Shown here: positions 44,277 to 54,688 of the stretch, piece by piece
How the letters are laid out: every line of letters starts with the position of its first letter
Numbering within the stretch: position 1 is the first letter of the stretch
NCBI RefSeq assembly: GCF_030272615.1
Contig: NC_081406.1
Coordinates: 399,542,939 to 399,606,938 of the forward strand
Origin: Cryptomeria japonica
Lineage: Eukaryota; Streptophyta; Pinopsida; Cupressales; Cupressaceae
Length of the DNA stretch: 64,000 bases
Direction: 5' to 3'
Made by a program: the position numbers and the translations under genes
Notes under the pieces: generated by a model
The model's input: only the letters and a program-made list of their open reading frames with translations
The model's database searches: none
Told to the model about the DNA's origin: nothing

Positions 44277-45505
44277 TCATTCCGTTGTGCTATAGTTCGT
44301 TTCTGCTTTTGATATGAGTCGACTTGCGAAGAAGACGGAATGGTCTAGACCTTGTGCCCCTACTTGGCCGAGGGTAGCACCAATTGCAAAGTTGGAGGCG
44401 TCCACGTGCACAAGAAATTCCTTGTTCCAATCCGGGTATACTAATATCAGTGCACTCACTAGTCGGTTTTTTAATTCCGTGAAAGCTTCTTCTTGCTCCG
44501 TACCCCATACAAACGGCTCACCTTTCCTTGTCAGCTTATCCAATGACCACAACACCTGCGCAAAGCCCTTGATGAACCTCCGGTAATAGCCTATGTGACC
44601 GAGGAATGATTTCATCCCTGTTACGTTCATTGGACTTTCCATGTTAACAATCACTCCCATCTTATCTGGGTCTGTCTTCAATCCTTCCTTACAAACAATG
44701 TGGCCCAGGAGTTTCCCTTGTGGTACCATAAATCTGCACTTCTTCGGGTTCAGTGCTAGCCTAGCCTTCCAACATCGTTCCATGCACTCTCCCAATGCCT
44801 TCAAATGGATACCCTGATCGCTGAAAATCGACCAGCCATCCAGGAATGCTCTGAAATTCCCTACCGACATCTTGTCAAAAATGTGCAAAATTATTCGCTA
44901 GAAGGTCGCAGGCGCGTTGCATAGCCCGAAGGGCATGAGGTTATAGGCGTACACTCCTTCCTCCACCACAAATGTAGTCTTCAGCTTACTTCCTCCGCGA
45001 TACTTATCCGGTTGTACCCGGAGAATCCATCCAGGAATGTGTACATCTCGTGCCCGACGACTTCTTCCAGAATACTGTCAGTGAATGGGATTGGGAATGG
45101 GTCTTTTATAGTTACTGCATTTAGGTACCTGAAGTCCATGCATATTCTTATCTGATTAGCTTCTTTTTTAAGGGAGATGACTATTGGGGAGACCCAGTCA
45201 CTTGTCTCCACTTTGAATATAATCCCCGCTTCTAGCATTTTGTTGATCTCTTCATTGACTATGGCTGCGTAGTTTTTGTTCATCCTATACGGTCTCCTTC
45301 GTACCAGTTGGGCTCCTGGCACAAGGGTTATGCGATGCACGCACAGCTCTGGCAGTACTCCTTTCAAGTCTTTGTAGGTCCAGGCGAAGACATTTTTATA
45401 TTCCAGGAATATCTTGAAAGCAGCTGCCTTCTGTACCGGGTTCCAGTCATCTCCTGCTAGTATCATCTGAGGTACTGCTTCGTTGCCTAGATTAATCCTC
45501 TCCAC
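44277..45505 (-). pseudogene. Gypsy F reverse transcriptase
   Basis: RT blocks in order: RRPYRMN, EEINKMLEAGII, WVSPIVISLKKE, RICMDFRYLNAVTIKDPFPIP, FLDGFSGYNRI (45505-44981), then after a frame break EGVYAYNLMPFGLCNAPATF. A TAG at 44898-44900 follows. The motif equivalent to the F/YxDD box has Gly in place of the second Asp (44835-44837), so polymerase activity would be lost even without the stops. The rest (thumb and connection: LGHIV, FLGHIGYYRRFIKGFA, FVWGTEQEEAF, DASNFAIGA) is well preserved. Confidence 0.95.
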
Positions 45506-45957
45506 ATCTCGTTCCTCGTACTTGATGTGTTTACCCCTTTCAAACTAGTGTGCTGACATGTTATCCACTCTTGCCATTCCTTCTTGATATCTACCATACC
45601 TGGGGGAAAGGATTGTTCCTCCGACCCCCCGCTAGATTCTCCCAACTCACATATTTGTAGCATGTGACATTCCGGATGGAAGACCTCATAGTCCTCCATT
45701 TGCCAATGAAAAAGTCCTGCCATCGAACTGACTCCATCCTCCGAACATCTGTCCAACTCCAGCACTCGTCCGTCAGGCTCTTTCCTGCCTCTGCCTCCTT
45801 CAGAGCCCCACTCCCATCTATTGGAATCCTCTGAATTGGAGTCTGATGACGCGAGCTCTTCGCTGACAGACTGGTTCCTGTGATCAATTACATACTTATG
45901 ACCATCACTCTCGATTGAGAGTGTATTCCTTTTCCAGTTGTGATTAGCTTTGGCCAT
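45487..45957 (-). pseudogene. Linker between gypsy F protease and RT
   Basis: 156 open codons, serine- and acid-rich in the middle (SDSNSEDSNRWEWGSEGG), with no catalytic motif. It overlaps the RT frame by 19 bases in a different frame, so a frameshift mutation has separated them. It is probably the protease C-terminus and RT N-terminal extension. Confidence 0.5.
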
Positions 45958-46106
45958 GATCAGCCACCCCCTTCATAGAAGAGCATCGTACGATTTCCTT
46001 TCCAACGGAATGACTACAAAATCCAGGAGGAACTGTTGCATCCCAATTACCACCTTTTGTGCCATGAGGGTGCCGAGGGGTTTGATACCGTATTGGTCGG
46101 CACCAA

Positions 46107-46397
46107 CTAGGTGGAAGGTTGGTGGCCAGAGGGTAGGCTTCGCCAAGTTCCCTCCGGTAGTACGTTGACTCCGAACCCGCCATCAACAATGGTGTTAGTA
46201 AGCTTCTGCCCCATTATATCCATCTCTACTACTGCTGGTTTCCGCCCAGCGCCCACCGCGAGAAGCATAGGATTCATGGCATCTGTACTAGGTTCCTTCA
46301 CTGGGTCTGTACTACATGGGTCCGCCACCGTCTGGTGTTCCTGTCCAGGGGTAGTGTCCATGGTTACATTTGTCAAAGCCATCCTTATCTGTGGCAT
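46107..46397 (-). pseudogene. Gypsy F aspartic protease
   Basis: Retropepsin-like: KPAVVEMDIMGQKLTNTIVD followed by GGFGVNVLPEGTW (about 46160-46260). The active-site triplet is Asp-Gly-Gly where most retropepsins have Asp-Ser/Thr-Gly. From memory, a DGG variant with a GVNVLPE context occurs in some plant gypsy elements, so this may be natural rather than a mutation. The frame is broken on both sides. Confidence 0.75.
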
Positions 46398-46553
46398 GGT
46401 CTACAGAAGGTCGTACACCCGTACGGGTATTGTGGTTTGTAACATCTACTTGATGATAGTTTTTTCTGGTTCCGGCCGGATCGGCGTATCGGTGGCCAGG
46501 TGCGAGGCACTTCGTTCTCCAGCCATCGCCCGCTGGATATCTGCCCTTGCCTC

Positions 46554-48391
46554 CTAAAGTCTTTCTTTTTCTGTGCGAGGGTTCGGGTACATGGCTTTCT
46601 TGTTTTGCAACCTTGTGATTGCCAGTACGTCTTCCTTTGATCCCTCTACATCGAGCATGTTCAACCCTTTTTGCTTTGGACAATCTATGTCCTCGTGATT
46701 CCCTGGACCACACCATCTGCACAACAAACTTCCTACCTCACCTCCGTTTTGGCATTCTCGAGCAAAGTGACCCCATTCGTTGCACTTCCTGCACTGAATC
46801 ATGGGTCGCCCCTTCCCGTCGTATTGAATTCTGCTCCTTGGAGTGTTATTATTGGATTTGTTGTTCCCCTGCCGATTGTTTCTGTATCCTCCGGGTGAGG
46901 CGTCAGGGTTTGTTGTTGGCATTGGAGGTGTTGCTGGTGGTGTGGTTTGGTCGGGTTGGGCTTAGAGCACTTGTGTGCTCCGTGCCTTCAAGTTGTACGG
47001 GCATTCCTTGGTGGAATGTCCTGTTATTTAGCAGATGTCACAGAAGACTTTTCGGGGACAACCTCCTTTAGTGTGCCCTTCGGTCTTGCAGTCAGTACAC
47101 CATAGTTCTTTTGCTTCCCTACCACTCTCTTTGTCACCTTTTAACTCCTTCATCATCCTCATCATATCTTTGCGGAGTGCTTGCACTGTTTTTGATCCTC
47201 CGTTGTTGTCGTCGTCTGTACTGTCACCATCGCTGCTCCGTCGCTTCCCTCGGGATGTCTTGCTTTCACTTTCAATATCCATGGCGCGATTGTATGCTTC
47301 ATCGTACGATGGCGGAGGTACTACTTTCATCGTCCTCCTTAGGGATGGTACCAATCCTTCCACGAACCACCGCTTCTTGAGGCCATCTATCGGCTGGTTC
47401 TCCATTTTATTCAGTAGTTCCCTCAACCGTCTGTTATATGCGCGTACACTTTCGTTTTTCCTTGTTTGGTGTTGTAAATTTCCGCCACAATCCCGTTGTC
47501 ATCCTGTAGGAGTTTGAATTCTTCCCCAAAGGCCTTCTTCAGATTGCTCTGGGATGTTTTATGTTGCGCATCAAGGTCTGTGTACTAGTCAATAGCTATT
47601 CCTCGCAAAGTGGCTGGAAATGCCTTCACCCAGTAGTCCCGGTCGTCCTGGCCATTTGCTTTCCAGATGGTGACGCATGTCTTGCAATGCCGTACGGGAT
47701 CCTCTGATCCGTCGCCCATGAATTTTGGAAGTTTTTGTTTCTCCGGAGTGTGTGCCATCGTTCTTTTCTGTGCGGTTTTATGTATTGCTTGGAAATGGCT
47801 ATATGTCGGGAAGGTACTATGTGTCCGAGTGGTGTCGTACGCTCCTGGTCTGGTTGGGTCCCTGCCAACCGGACTTTGGTCACCTTCACTTCTATAGTCC
47901 CTCCTTCCCAGGGTTTCCGGATCCGATCTTCCTATTTTGATGCCCTCTGACAAGGACAAGTTTTTAATGCTGGACAATGTTGCTTGGAAAATAGTGGCAA
48001 TTTCCTCGTGCAGGTCTCGTACCGCCTCCTCTCCTTGTTCGGAAAATTCCGATTGGGTGCTTTGTGATTCGGTTCCAGAGTCTTCTTCACTTGACGTCGA
48101 GTGTGGGGCCTGGTCGGCGAGATCTTCCTCCGCTACGTCTGGAAGTGGCAGGTTCTTGGCGACCTCGGCCAACTCCTTCCACGTACATGGTTTTTGCCTC
48201 TCCCGACTACGACTCCGACTCACACTCCGACTTCTGTTGTGTTTCTCCAGACTCCTTGAGTCGGCAACCTCTCTTAGTCGTCGTCTCCTGTTGGCCTGTT
48301 CTTTTATACGAAGGGATCGTCGTACAGTTCCCTTGTTTACTCCTTCGGTAGCAGTGGTACGTCTGTCTTTGTTCGGTCGTAGGGGCATCAA
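46554..48391 (-). pseudogene. Gypsy F gag with four zinc knuckles
   Basis: Starts at ATG 48391. The N-terminal about 100 residues are basic and SR-rich (RSVSRSRSRERQK), then acidic-serine. A retrotransposon-gag capsid domain follows (KLPKFMGDGSEDPVRH..., YWVKAFPATLRGIA, RLRELLNKMENQPI, WFVEGLVPSLRRTM; 47800-47330). Four CX2CX4HX4C knuckles come next: CTDC..EGHTKGGC (47100), CDIC..TGHSTKEC (47035-46995, with a TAA at 47028-47030 inside it), CRKC..WGHFAREC (46790) and CRWC..GNHEDIDC (46710). Stops or frame breaks also lie near 47585 and 47430. Zinc knuckles bind genomic RNA during packaging. Confidence 0.9.
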
Positions 48392-48816
48392 GTGCCAGAG
48401 GTACGGCGCTGACTGGCCTCCCTCTCCTCTTCCTCCCTACGACTCCGTTCCTCGTACTGTCGGAGAACTTGTTGCCGCCGAAGTTCCTTTGCTGTTTCTT
48501 CTCTTTGGTTTTGTTGTGTAATCAAGTTTCTGGCAAGTAACCTTGGAATGCTCCCGAGGAGGTCAAAGACTGGGGTGCTGACAGTGAGTTCACCATGTAC
48601 CGTGCCTTCCGAGATGGCTCTCTCCTGAGCCTCTCACTGCATGTACTGCGTGACCGACACGTCCCACAACTCTAGCAAGTCCGTCGTCAACTGATCCTCA
48701 CGTTCCTCTTCCGCGGTATTCTCCTCGTATGTGTCGCTGTCCACGACAATTAATTGTTGGTCGAACGGCCGGCCCATTAATTGCTTCCGCCTGCCGCCAT
48801 AGTTATCTCCAAGTTC

Positions 48817-48834
48817 GTTCAGGCAACGGTGCCA
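48817..48834 (-). other. Primer binding site of gypsy F (tRNA-Asp-like)
   Basis: Minus strand TGGCACCGTTGCCTGAAC starts three bases after the 5' LTR. The first 13 bases differ by one from TGGCGCCGTTGCC, the tRNA-Asp-type site reported for Athila-like plant gypsy elements (from memory). Confidence 0.65.
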
Positions 48835-48837
48835 AAA

Positions 48838-49173
48838 TGTTTAGTCCTAAATGTATAGTTGATGGCTAATCAGATAACACAGTATTCCCTGCACATGCCA
48901 AGCATTCATGGAACAAAACACTGTACCTTACAACATTTTATGCCAATGATAATAGATAGACCAGAAAGTTATATCTTTATTCCAATGTCCCAAGTTGTTC
49001 ATACATAATCCCCCCTGCCGAGGTTCCAACCCAACAATATATAGACCCGACGGCTGGCATCTTGGCCAACCGTCACCAACTCCCAACTACCCGATAGGAA
49101 CCTCTCAGCAACAGCAAAACATAAACACACTTATAATTATTATTCGTACTGACATACGTATTTACCCCTAACA
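48838..49173 (-). repeat. 5' LTR of gypsy F
   Basis: 336 bp, near-identical to 37529-37864. The GGYTG...CAACC hairpin loop is inverted relative to the other LTR (49052-49071 against 37743-37762). Confidence 0.95.
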
Positions 49174-51240
49174 TCCGTCGTCTAATCCCAATATTACGGC
49201 AAAAGGCCACCCATAATTAACCATAGCTGAGCCTGAAAGTGAAGCATCCATCGTTCACAAAAGATCAAAGGGACCTTTGGAAAGTGTATTCATAATGAGA
49301 GTCAAGACATTGCCAACCAAGATTTAGCAAGATGTATATATGCAAATGGGTTGGCTTTCAATGTTGTTAGGCCCCCATATTAGAAAAAAGATGTTGAAAA
49401 TTGTTAATGAAGCTCCAAGAGGGTCTAAGGGCCCAGGTTATGAGAAGGTACGCAACACCTTGTTAGAAAGATAGGTCAAGAGGGTTGAAGATGCATTGAA
49501 GCCCATAAGGGATTCATCGACTGAGACAGGTGTATCCATTGTTTCAGATGGATGGAAAGATTCAAAAAATTGTCCCATAATCAATGTCATAGCGGTGTCC
49601 CATAACGAGGCAATGTTTTTGAAAGCCGTGGATTGTAAGGGGCAGGCAAAAGATGGGCAATTTATTGCCGATATTTTCATCTCTGCCATTGAGACAGTGG
49701 GACCTTGTAACATTGTTCAAGTTATAACAGACAATGCAAAGAATTGTAGAGTTGCTGGTTTGTTGGTTGAGGAACACTATCACCATATTTTTAGACACCT
49801 TGTGCGGTCCATACCTATGTAAAGGCTAAGGACATCCAAATGTTCATCACCAACCACCACATGTCTCAAGGGATTTTTAGATTATTTTCAAGTTTGGAGC
49901 TATTGAAAGGTAAGTGAAATATAATTTAATTTTACATTTTCTGATTATTTGATTTTCATAATTTAATTGTGTAATATATATTCTTCTTTAAAGTTTGTCT
50001 TAATTTTTAATCACTTTGGCTTTAATTTCTATTATAGGTTGCAAAGACCCATTTTACATCTAACACAGTCATCTTGAGATGACATGTGAAAGTCAAAGTA
50101 GCACTTTGTAATATGGTGATCAGCCAAAATTGGGTTATATGGAAGCAAAGAAGCACTAAGAGGGCAACAAAAATCAAGCAAAGGATATTAGATGACTCAT
50201 GGTGGGACCGATATTAGATGACTCATGGTGGGACAATGTGGAGTATCTCCTTAGTTTCACTAAGCCCATTATGAGCATGATTCTCTACAGTAACATGGAT
50301 AGGCCTTGCATTCGAGAGATGTATGATGGCATCGTCTCAATGCTTGGGAAGATGAAGTGCATCATAAGTGCAAAAGGGCAAGACCCTGAAGAGACTTTCT
50401 TCAAACAATTGCAGAAAGGTGGAATGAGATGACCACTCCATTACACCACCTTGCCTATGTATTGGCTCCAAAATACTACAGCAATCAGTATCTTGATATG
50501 CCAGGAAGGCTTGCACCATGGAGATATTTAGAAGTGTCTGAAGGGTACAAGGCAACATTCCTTAGACTCTTCCTTGAAGATGATGTGCAAGATTTGAATC
50601 ATTTGATTACAAATGAGTTCACAGATTTTGTGAATGCAAATGGTCTCAAGTGTTGACGCTCTTTGTCATAGGTTTAAGAACGATGCTCATAGTTGGTGGT
50701 ACTTCCATGGCCAATGCTTCCAAAACATGCAGCCCCTCGCAATTAAAATTTTATCACAAGTAAGTTTAACAATTAATGAATATTTATTTCATCACAAGTT
50801 TTATTTATAATTTACTTTGTCTTCATAGGTTGCTAGTAATTTTATAACTTTAATTGTTTACTTTGTCTTCATAGGTTGCTAGTTCATCTGCATCAGAAAG
50901 AAATCGGAACACATATTATTTCATCCACTCAATAAAGCGCAATAGTTTGCAATCAAAAAGAGCAGAGAACTTAATATACGTGCATTCCAACTCGCATCTG
51001 CTTTCACACAAGCAACATGACTACAAGCAAGGGGAGTCGAAGATGTGGGATATAGAGCCAAAGAATATTGACTTTGATGCTTCCACTTCTCAACTTGTTG
51101 CATTGCGGACTCGAAAAGCAAGAACACTAATAGTACAAGTGCAAGTGGCATTGGCATCAGTTCATCTAATGTCAATGTAGATAATGATGATGATGATGAT
51201 GTTGATGACTAAGAAAATCGATTTGATGATTTAGATTAAA
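49174..51240 (+). pseudogene. hAT2a transposase, main part
   Basis: Resumes after the gypsy insertion. In order: EAPRGSKGPGYEKV; TGVSIVSDGWKDSKNCPIINVIAV and FLKAVDCKGQAKDGQFIAD (49530-49680, DUF659 and catalytic fold); QVITDNAKNCRVAG; a broken CAVH region (49795-49830); ILDDSWWDNVEYLLSFTKPI (50203-50262); TTPLHHLAYVLAPKYYS, LRLFLEDD (50430-50580); and the C-terminal SASERNRNTYYFIHSIKRN, KRAENLIYVHSN (50890-51000) with an Asp-rich end (51180-51215). Introns near 49910-50040 and 50760-50876 are likely. Frameshifts near 50430, 50655 and elsewhere, plus stops, make it dead. Confidence 0.85.
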
Positions 51241-51902
51241 TTTTAAAACTAAAGTTCCAGTTGCTGAACTTGAAACAATGATACTTGAACTCGATATTAT
51301 TATTTTGATATTGAACTTGAAGTATATGATGCTATGATTACACTTTTATGGTGGTTTTGTTGTTTATATGATGCTGCATGGCATTCTAATCTTAATTCAT
51401 GATTCTAGGCTACATATATATATATATATATAGTTTTTATACCGATGAACCCAAAACCCATAACAAAAATTTATCAACCCGGTGAACCAGATTCTCGAAC
51501 CCGAACCTGAACTGGCAACTTAGATTTAAACCCTAGATTTACAAAAGCTCAATTTTATCATACAGAATAAGACTTGGCAGGCTGCCATATAAGGAAGGAT
51601 ATTATAGACCAAAGATTATGAAAACAAAAACACAGTTTTAATGAAGCTCAAATTGCACTTTAAATTGAATTCTCTACTTTGTTTCTCGTAACACTTAAAA
51701 CTGCACTCCAATATTGTCAGAATCAATATATGAACTCAAACAGCAGCAACCTTTTCAGAAAGTAGTTGTGAGGAAGAAATTATAAAACTAGGAAAAGAAT
51801 CAAACAAACAATAATGATAAACTAGGCCATAGGCCAATGCACACCTCAGGCTTTCTCTAGTATTAGATATTAGGTTTTGTTGGCAGGGTATGGTAAAACT
51901 AC

Positions 51903-53896
51903 CTGCTTTGGAACAGAATTTTCTTCATTGATTGCATCAGTGGTTGGACATCTTGAAGGATTTCATTTTCTCGTGCAATAAGTAGGTTTGGATACTTTGT
52001 ACTGGATGTAAACTGTCTTGCTCCTCTACCTCTACCTCTGTCATACCTACCCCTAACACCCCTATCTGTACTGCCTCTATCTTCACCTCCCATACCCCTA
52101 CTGTGACCTTCACTTTTTAACTCCATACTGTGTTCAGGATGTTGCCAAGAATGCTTCAAAAGACAAGGTTCACTATCCATAAATTGCTTACTATTCCAAT
52201 CACTTCCCAGGCCAGTTTTAATATCTGATTCTAGGGTCCAAGGATTCCTGACATCATTAGTTGACTTTTCAACATGTATTTTTTCTTTTCCAGCCCAACA
52301 AGAAGGCTGGGAATCAGCAGGTTCAGTCGATGAGCCTTTTTGAATGTTTTGGTCCATTATCTCTGAATTCCAGCCATTATTGGTTGTATCTTCAGCATTA
52401 AAATTATTGGTCAAATCTTCAAATGTTGTTGATTGATTATTATTCCAGTCACTTTCCCAGGCTCTGTCACCCCTGCCGCTACTGCCTCTGTCTCTACCAC
52501 CCCTACCTCCCCTATCTCTACAACCTCTGCCCCTACCCCTGCCCCTACCATAACCTTCACTTAGTTCAGTTGTCTTCAAGGTAGCCTCTGGAACGTTACC
52601 ATCCAATTTCCGTTCACTTGATCCCCAAGAAGGCTGACAAAAAGGTGTATCAGTCTCAATTGCTATCGATTGTTTACTACTCCAGTCACTTTCCCAGCCT
52701 GCATTGATGTTTAAGTCCAGGGCCACTGGATTCCAGCCATCATTGTTTGTATCTTCAGCAAGGACTTTATTTTGCTCAGGAATTTCCTGAGAAGGCTGAG
52801 AAAAGTATGGTTCAGCCTCAACTTCCACAGATTGGTTGCTATTCCACCCACCATCTGAACCTATTTCAGTGCTCAAGTCCAGAGTATCTGAGTTCCAACC
52901 ATTATTAGATGAATCTTGAACTTGAAATTTCTGATGAAAACCTCCATGTAGCTCAACTGTCGGTACTGATAAAGTTTGACTAGATTGTCTTTTCCTTCCA
53001 AGTGGAACCGTGTTTGCCCCAGTTGGTCTGAATTTTGCAGAAGCATCACCTCCTTGATATCCAAACTGCAAAGAGTCACTCCTAGCTTGTTTGTCTCCTG
53101 AGATATCTTTTGTATTGTGTTCCCTCACCTGTGTAAACTGTTTAGGGTTAAAATTATCTTCCATATAACTATTTTTCACATCATTACATTCACCATCCCA
53201 ACCTGGTACTTTCAGTTCAGTTTCCATTTTGCTGTTCCATCCATCCATATGCAACTCCTCTGATCCAACCAGCTTCTGATCACTGGAAATTCCATCCCAA
53301 CCACTACAAGAATCCAATATTTTCTCATTTGTCTTGGAATCTTTGTTCAAACTAGTTACCCCATCATATGTGCCTCTATAAGGTTCCAAGTTGTGTTCCT
53401 TTAGCTCCAAAGCATTTTCAGTAAGATTAGTTTTATCTTCCATGGTAGTTTCTTTCCTACTATTCCATCCATCATCTGTATCTGGTGTTTCAAGGTGTTC
53501 CCAACCAGACTGTACACCAGCTTGCAAACACTCGCCATTATTTTTCTTAATATGCTCAATATTTGAATCGGCATTCCAACCTGTTTTTTCAACTTCTTCG
53601 CAACTAGGATTGTTCCAACCCTCAACCTGCAATTCCTTTTCTTCCAGCTGGTTCTGACTTCTAGAATTTTCACCCCAGCTATCCATGTCCATTGACGATC
53701 TGGGCTTGGAATCCCAAACATTAGCCAAAATTTTCACAGAACTATCCTCTTGACATGGTAAAGTTGGCTCATCAAAATCTGTCCCTAAACACAAGCTTGA
53801 TGGTGCAACATTTGTGCATGGTGCTACACCTACAATTTCAAGGAATTCACAGACGTCCATCTCTTTATGTTGCAGTTCCACTGGTTCTTTCACTTC
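51903..53896 (-). CDS. NRPE1: NRPE1 exon: GW/WG-rich C-terminal domain
   Basis: 1994-bp exon, fully open (664 codons plus two bases), acceptor TTGTCTGCAG at 53897, donor GTAGTTTT at 51902. It encodes the Pol V C-terminal domain: about 14 GW or WG dipeptides, mostly in DGWNS-type repeats (for example EGWNN, TGWNAD, SGWEH, PGWDG, GGWNSN). This is the Argonaute-binding hook that recruits AGO4-clade proteins. Two RG-rich segments interrupt it (GRGRGRGRGCRDRGGRGG about residue 460, DRGVRGRYDRGRGRGARQ about residue 610), of a type that binds RNA. The last 35 residues (NEILQDVQPLMQSMKKI) lead into the DeCL domain. GW repeats plus DeCL separate NRPE1 from NRPD1. No damage was seen. The minus-strand internal ORFs in other frames are shadows. 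Confidence 0.93.
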
Positions 53897-54249
53897 CTGC
53901 AGACAAATAAAAAATTAATGATCCAGAAAGGCAGTCACAATAAAATATTGTATCTCATATCATCTGCAAGTTGAAATACAAATGGTCAAATGCAACATTT
54001 TCTGTATCAGACTTCAACAAGATCAATGAAGAGATTGACAAGAATAATCGAAAAACAGATGCAACATTTAGAAGACACAATTAAATACAGCGTACAAATA
54101 GCATTTGAATGATTATATGATGGTAAAGAATTTCCTTGGATATGCTGTACTATAAAATAGACTCCATTATATGAAGGTTAACCTTTTGGGGTTATTTTTC
54201 TGTTAACCAGATCTATATATTATAAAAATACAGAGAGTAGCAAAATTAC

Positions 54250-54390
54250 CTCCATATCATGCCATATGATATCAAAATTCGAACCTGTACCTACTGGTGC
54301 CCGTTTACCCCATGAACAACATGCAACTGCATCAGAAAGGGTGTCTCTCACCCCTCTCTGAGCTGCTTTGCCAAAGCATTTGATAGGCAC
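54250..54390 (-). CDS. NRPE1: NRPE1 exon: end of polymerase body
   Basis: 141-bp phase-0 exon between acceptor CATATGCAG (54391) and donor GTAATTTTGC (54249). It encodes VPIKCFGKAAQRGVRDTLSD, AVACCSWGKRAPVGTG and SNFDIIWHDME. This matches the end of the RPB1-like body in Arabidopsis NRPE1 (KCFEKAA, CSWGKRVDVGTGS), equivalent to the LFDAA...GIPxxxGTG block of Pol II. CCSWGK rather than the Pol II residues is typical of Pol V. Confidence 0.93.
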
Positions 54391-54514
54391 CTGCATATGC
54401 ATGCAACAAAGATATAAACTTGCTTAAATATAAGGTTCCTTTTTACACTAATTGTTCAAACAATGTAATAAACTATTAAACAGAATATTTCAAAACATCT
54501 TACTCAGCTCTCAC

Positions 54515-54688
54515 CTTCAATGTACCTTCTGTGAAGGGTACCGGAAAATCCATAAAGTGATAGAAGTCTCTGTAGCCAGCAGGGTTAAATCCAATAATAT
54601 TTCCTGTATATGTGATGCAATCAGAAAGCAATAGCAAGTGTTCCTTGAACACATTCTTTCCGACCATCTCCAGTGCTACAGAAAGTCG
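54515..54688 (-). CDS. NRPE1: NRPE1 exon: conserved cleft region
   Basis: 174-bp phase-0 exon, acceptor ATGATGCAG (54689), donor GTGAGAGC (54514). It encodes RLSVALEMVGKNVFKEHLLL, LSDCITYTGNIIGFNPAGYR and PFTEGTLK. It corresponds to the KEHLLLLA..MTxxG..xGFN block shared by Pol IV and Pol V and to HLLLxADxMTxxGE of Pol II. It joins exactly to the exons on either side without frame change. Confidence 0.93.

Larger units (their letters stand above)
37529..49173 (-). mobile_element. Element F: Ty3/gypsy retrotransposon with long post-pol ORF
   Basis: 11,645 bp on the minus strand. Two 336-bp LTRs (37529-37864, 48838-49173). The flanking pentamers are TCCCT (37524-37528) and TCCGT (49174-49178); the uninterrupted hAT2b copy differs here, so a one-base change in the duplication is likely. 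Order in transcription: LTR, primer site, gag with zinc knuckles, protease, RT, RNase H, integrase, basic tail, repeat-rich segment, accessory ORF, coiled coil, polypurine tract, LTR. No chromodomain was seen. The tRNA-Asp-like primer and extra ORF suggest the Tat/Athila side of gypsy, but lineage is uncertain. Many stops, plus changed catalytic residues, show it is dead. Confidence 0.95.
36715..51523 (+). mobile_element. hAT2 copy a, in the NRPE1 intron, split by a gypsy element
   Basis: Perfect 8-bp target duplication ATTTAAAC (36707-36714 and 51524-51531). The left end is CAGGTACCAGTCCTAG; the right end in reverse complement is CTAAGTTGCCAGTTCAGG, an imperfect inverted repeat (shared CCAGT). 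Without the gypsy it is about 3.16 kb. A (TA)n run lies at 51413-51433. Its plus orientation is opposite to NRPE1 transcription. Confidence 0.9.
36271..51902 (-). other. 15.6-kb NRPE1 intron filled by a nested hAT and gypsy
   Basis: Donor GTAGTTTTACC at 51902 and acceptor ...TTATGACAG at 36271. Of its 15,632 bp, 14,809 bp are hAT2a with the inserted gypsy. The remaining host intron, about 820 bp with the duplicated target counted once, is AT-rich (36271-36714 and 51532-51902). The ORF 36453-36683 is not supported. Confidence 0.85.

Noticed and set aside
47937-48521. 194-codon plus-strand ORF
   Set aside because: Antisense shadow of the gypsy gag N-terminus and leader.
51413-51433. (TA)n tract as an element boundary
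   Set aside because: It is an internal microsatellite about 90 bp inside the hAT2a right end, which is fixed by its 8-bp duplication.
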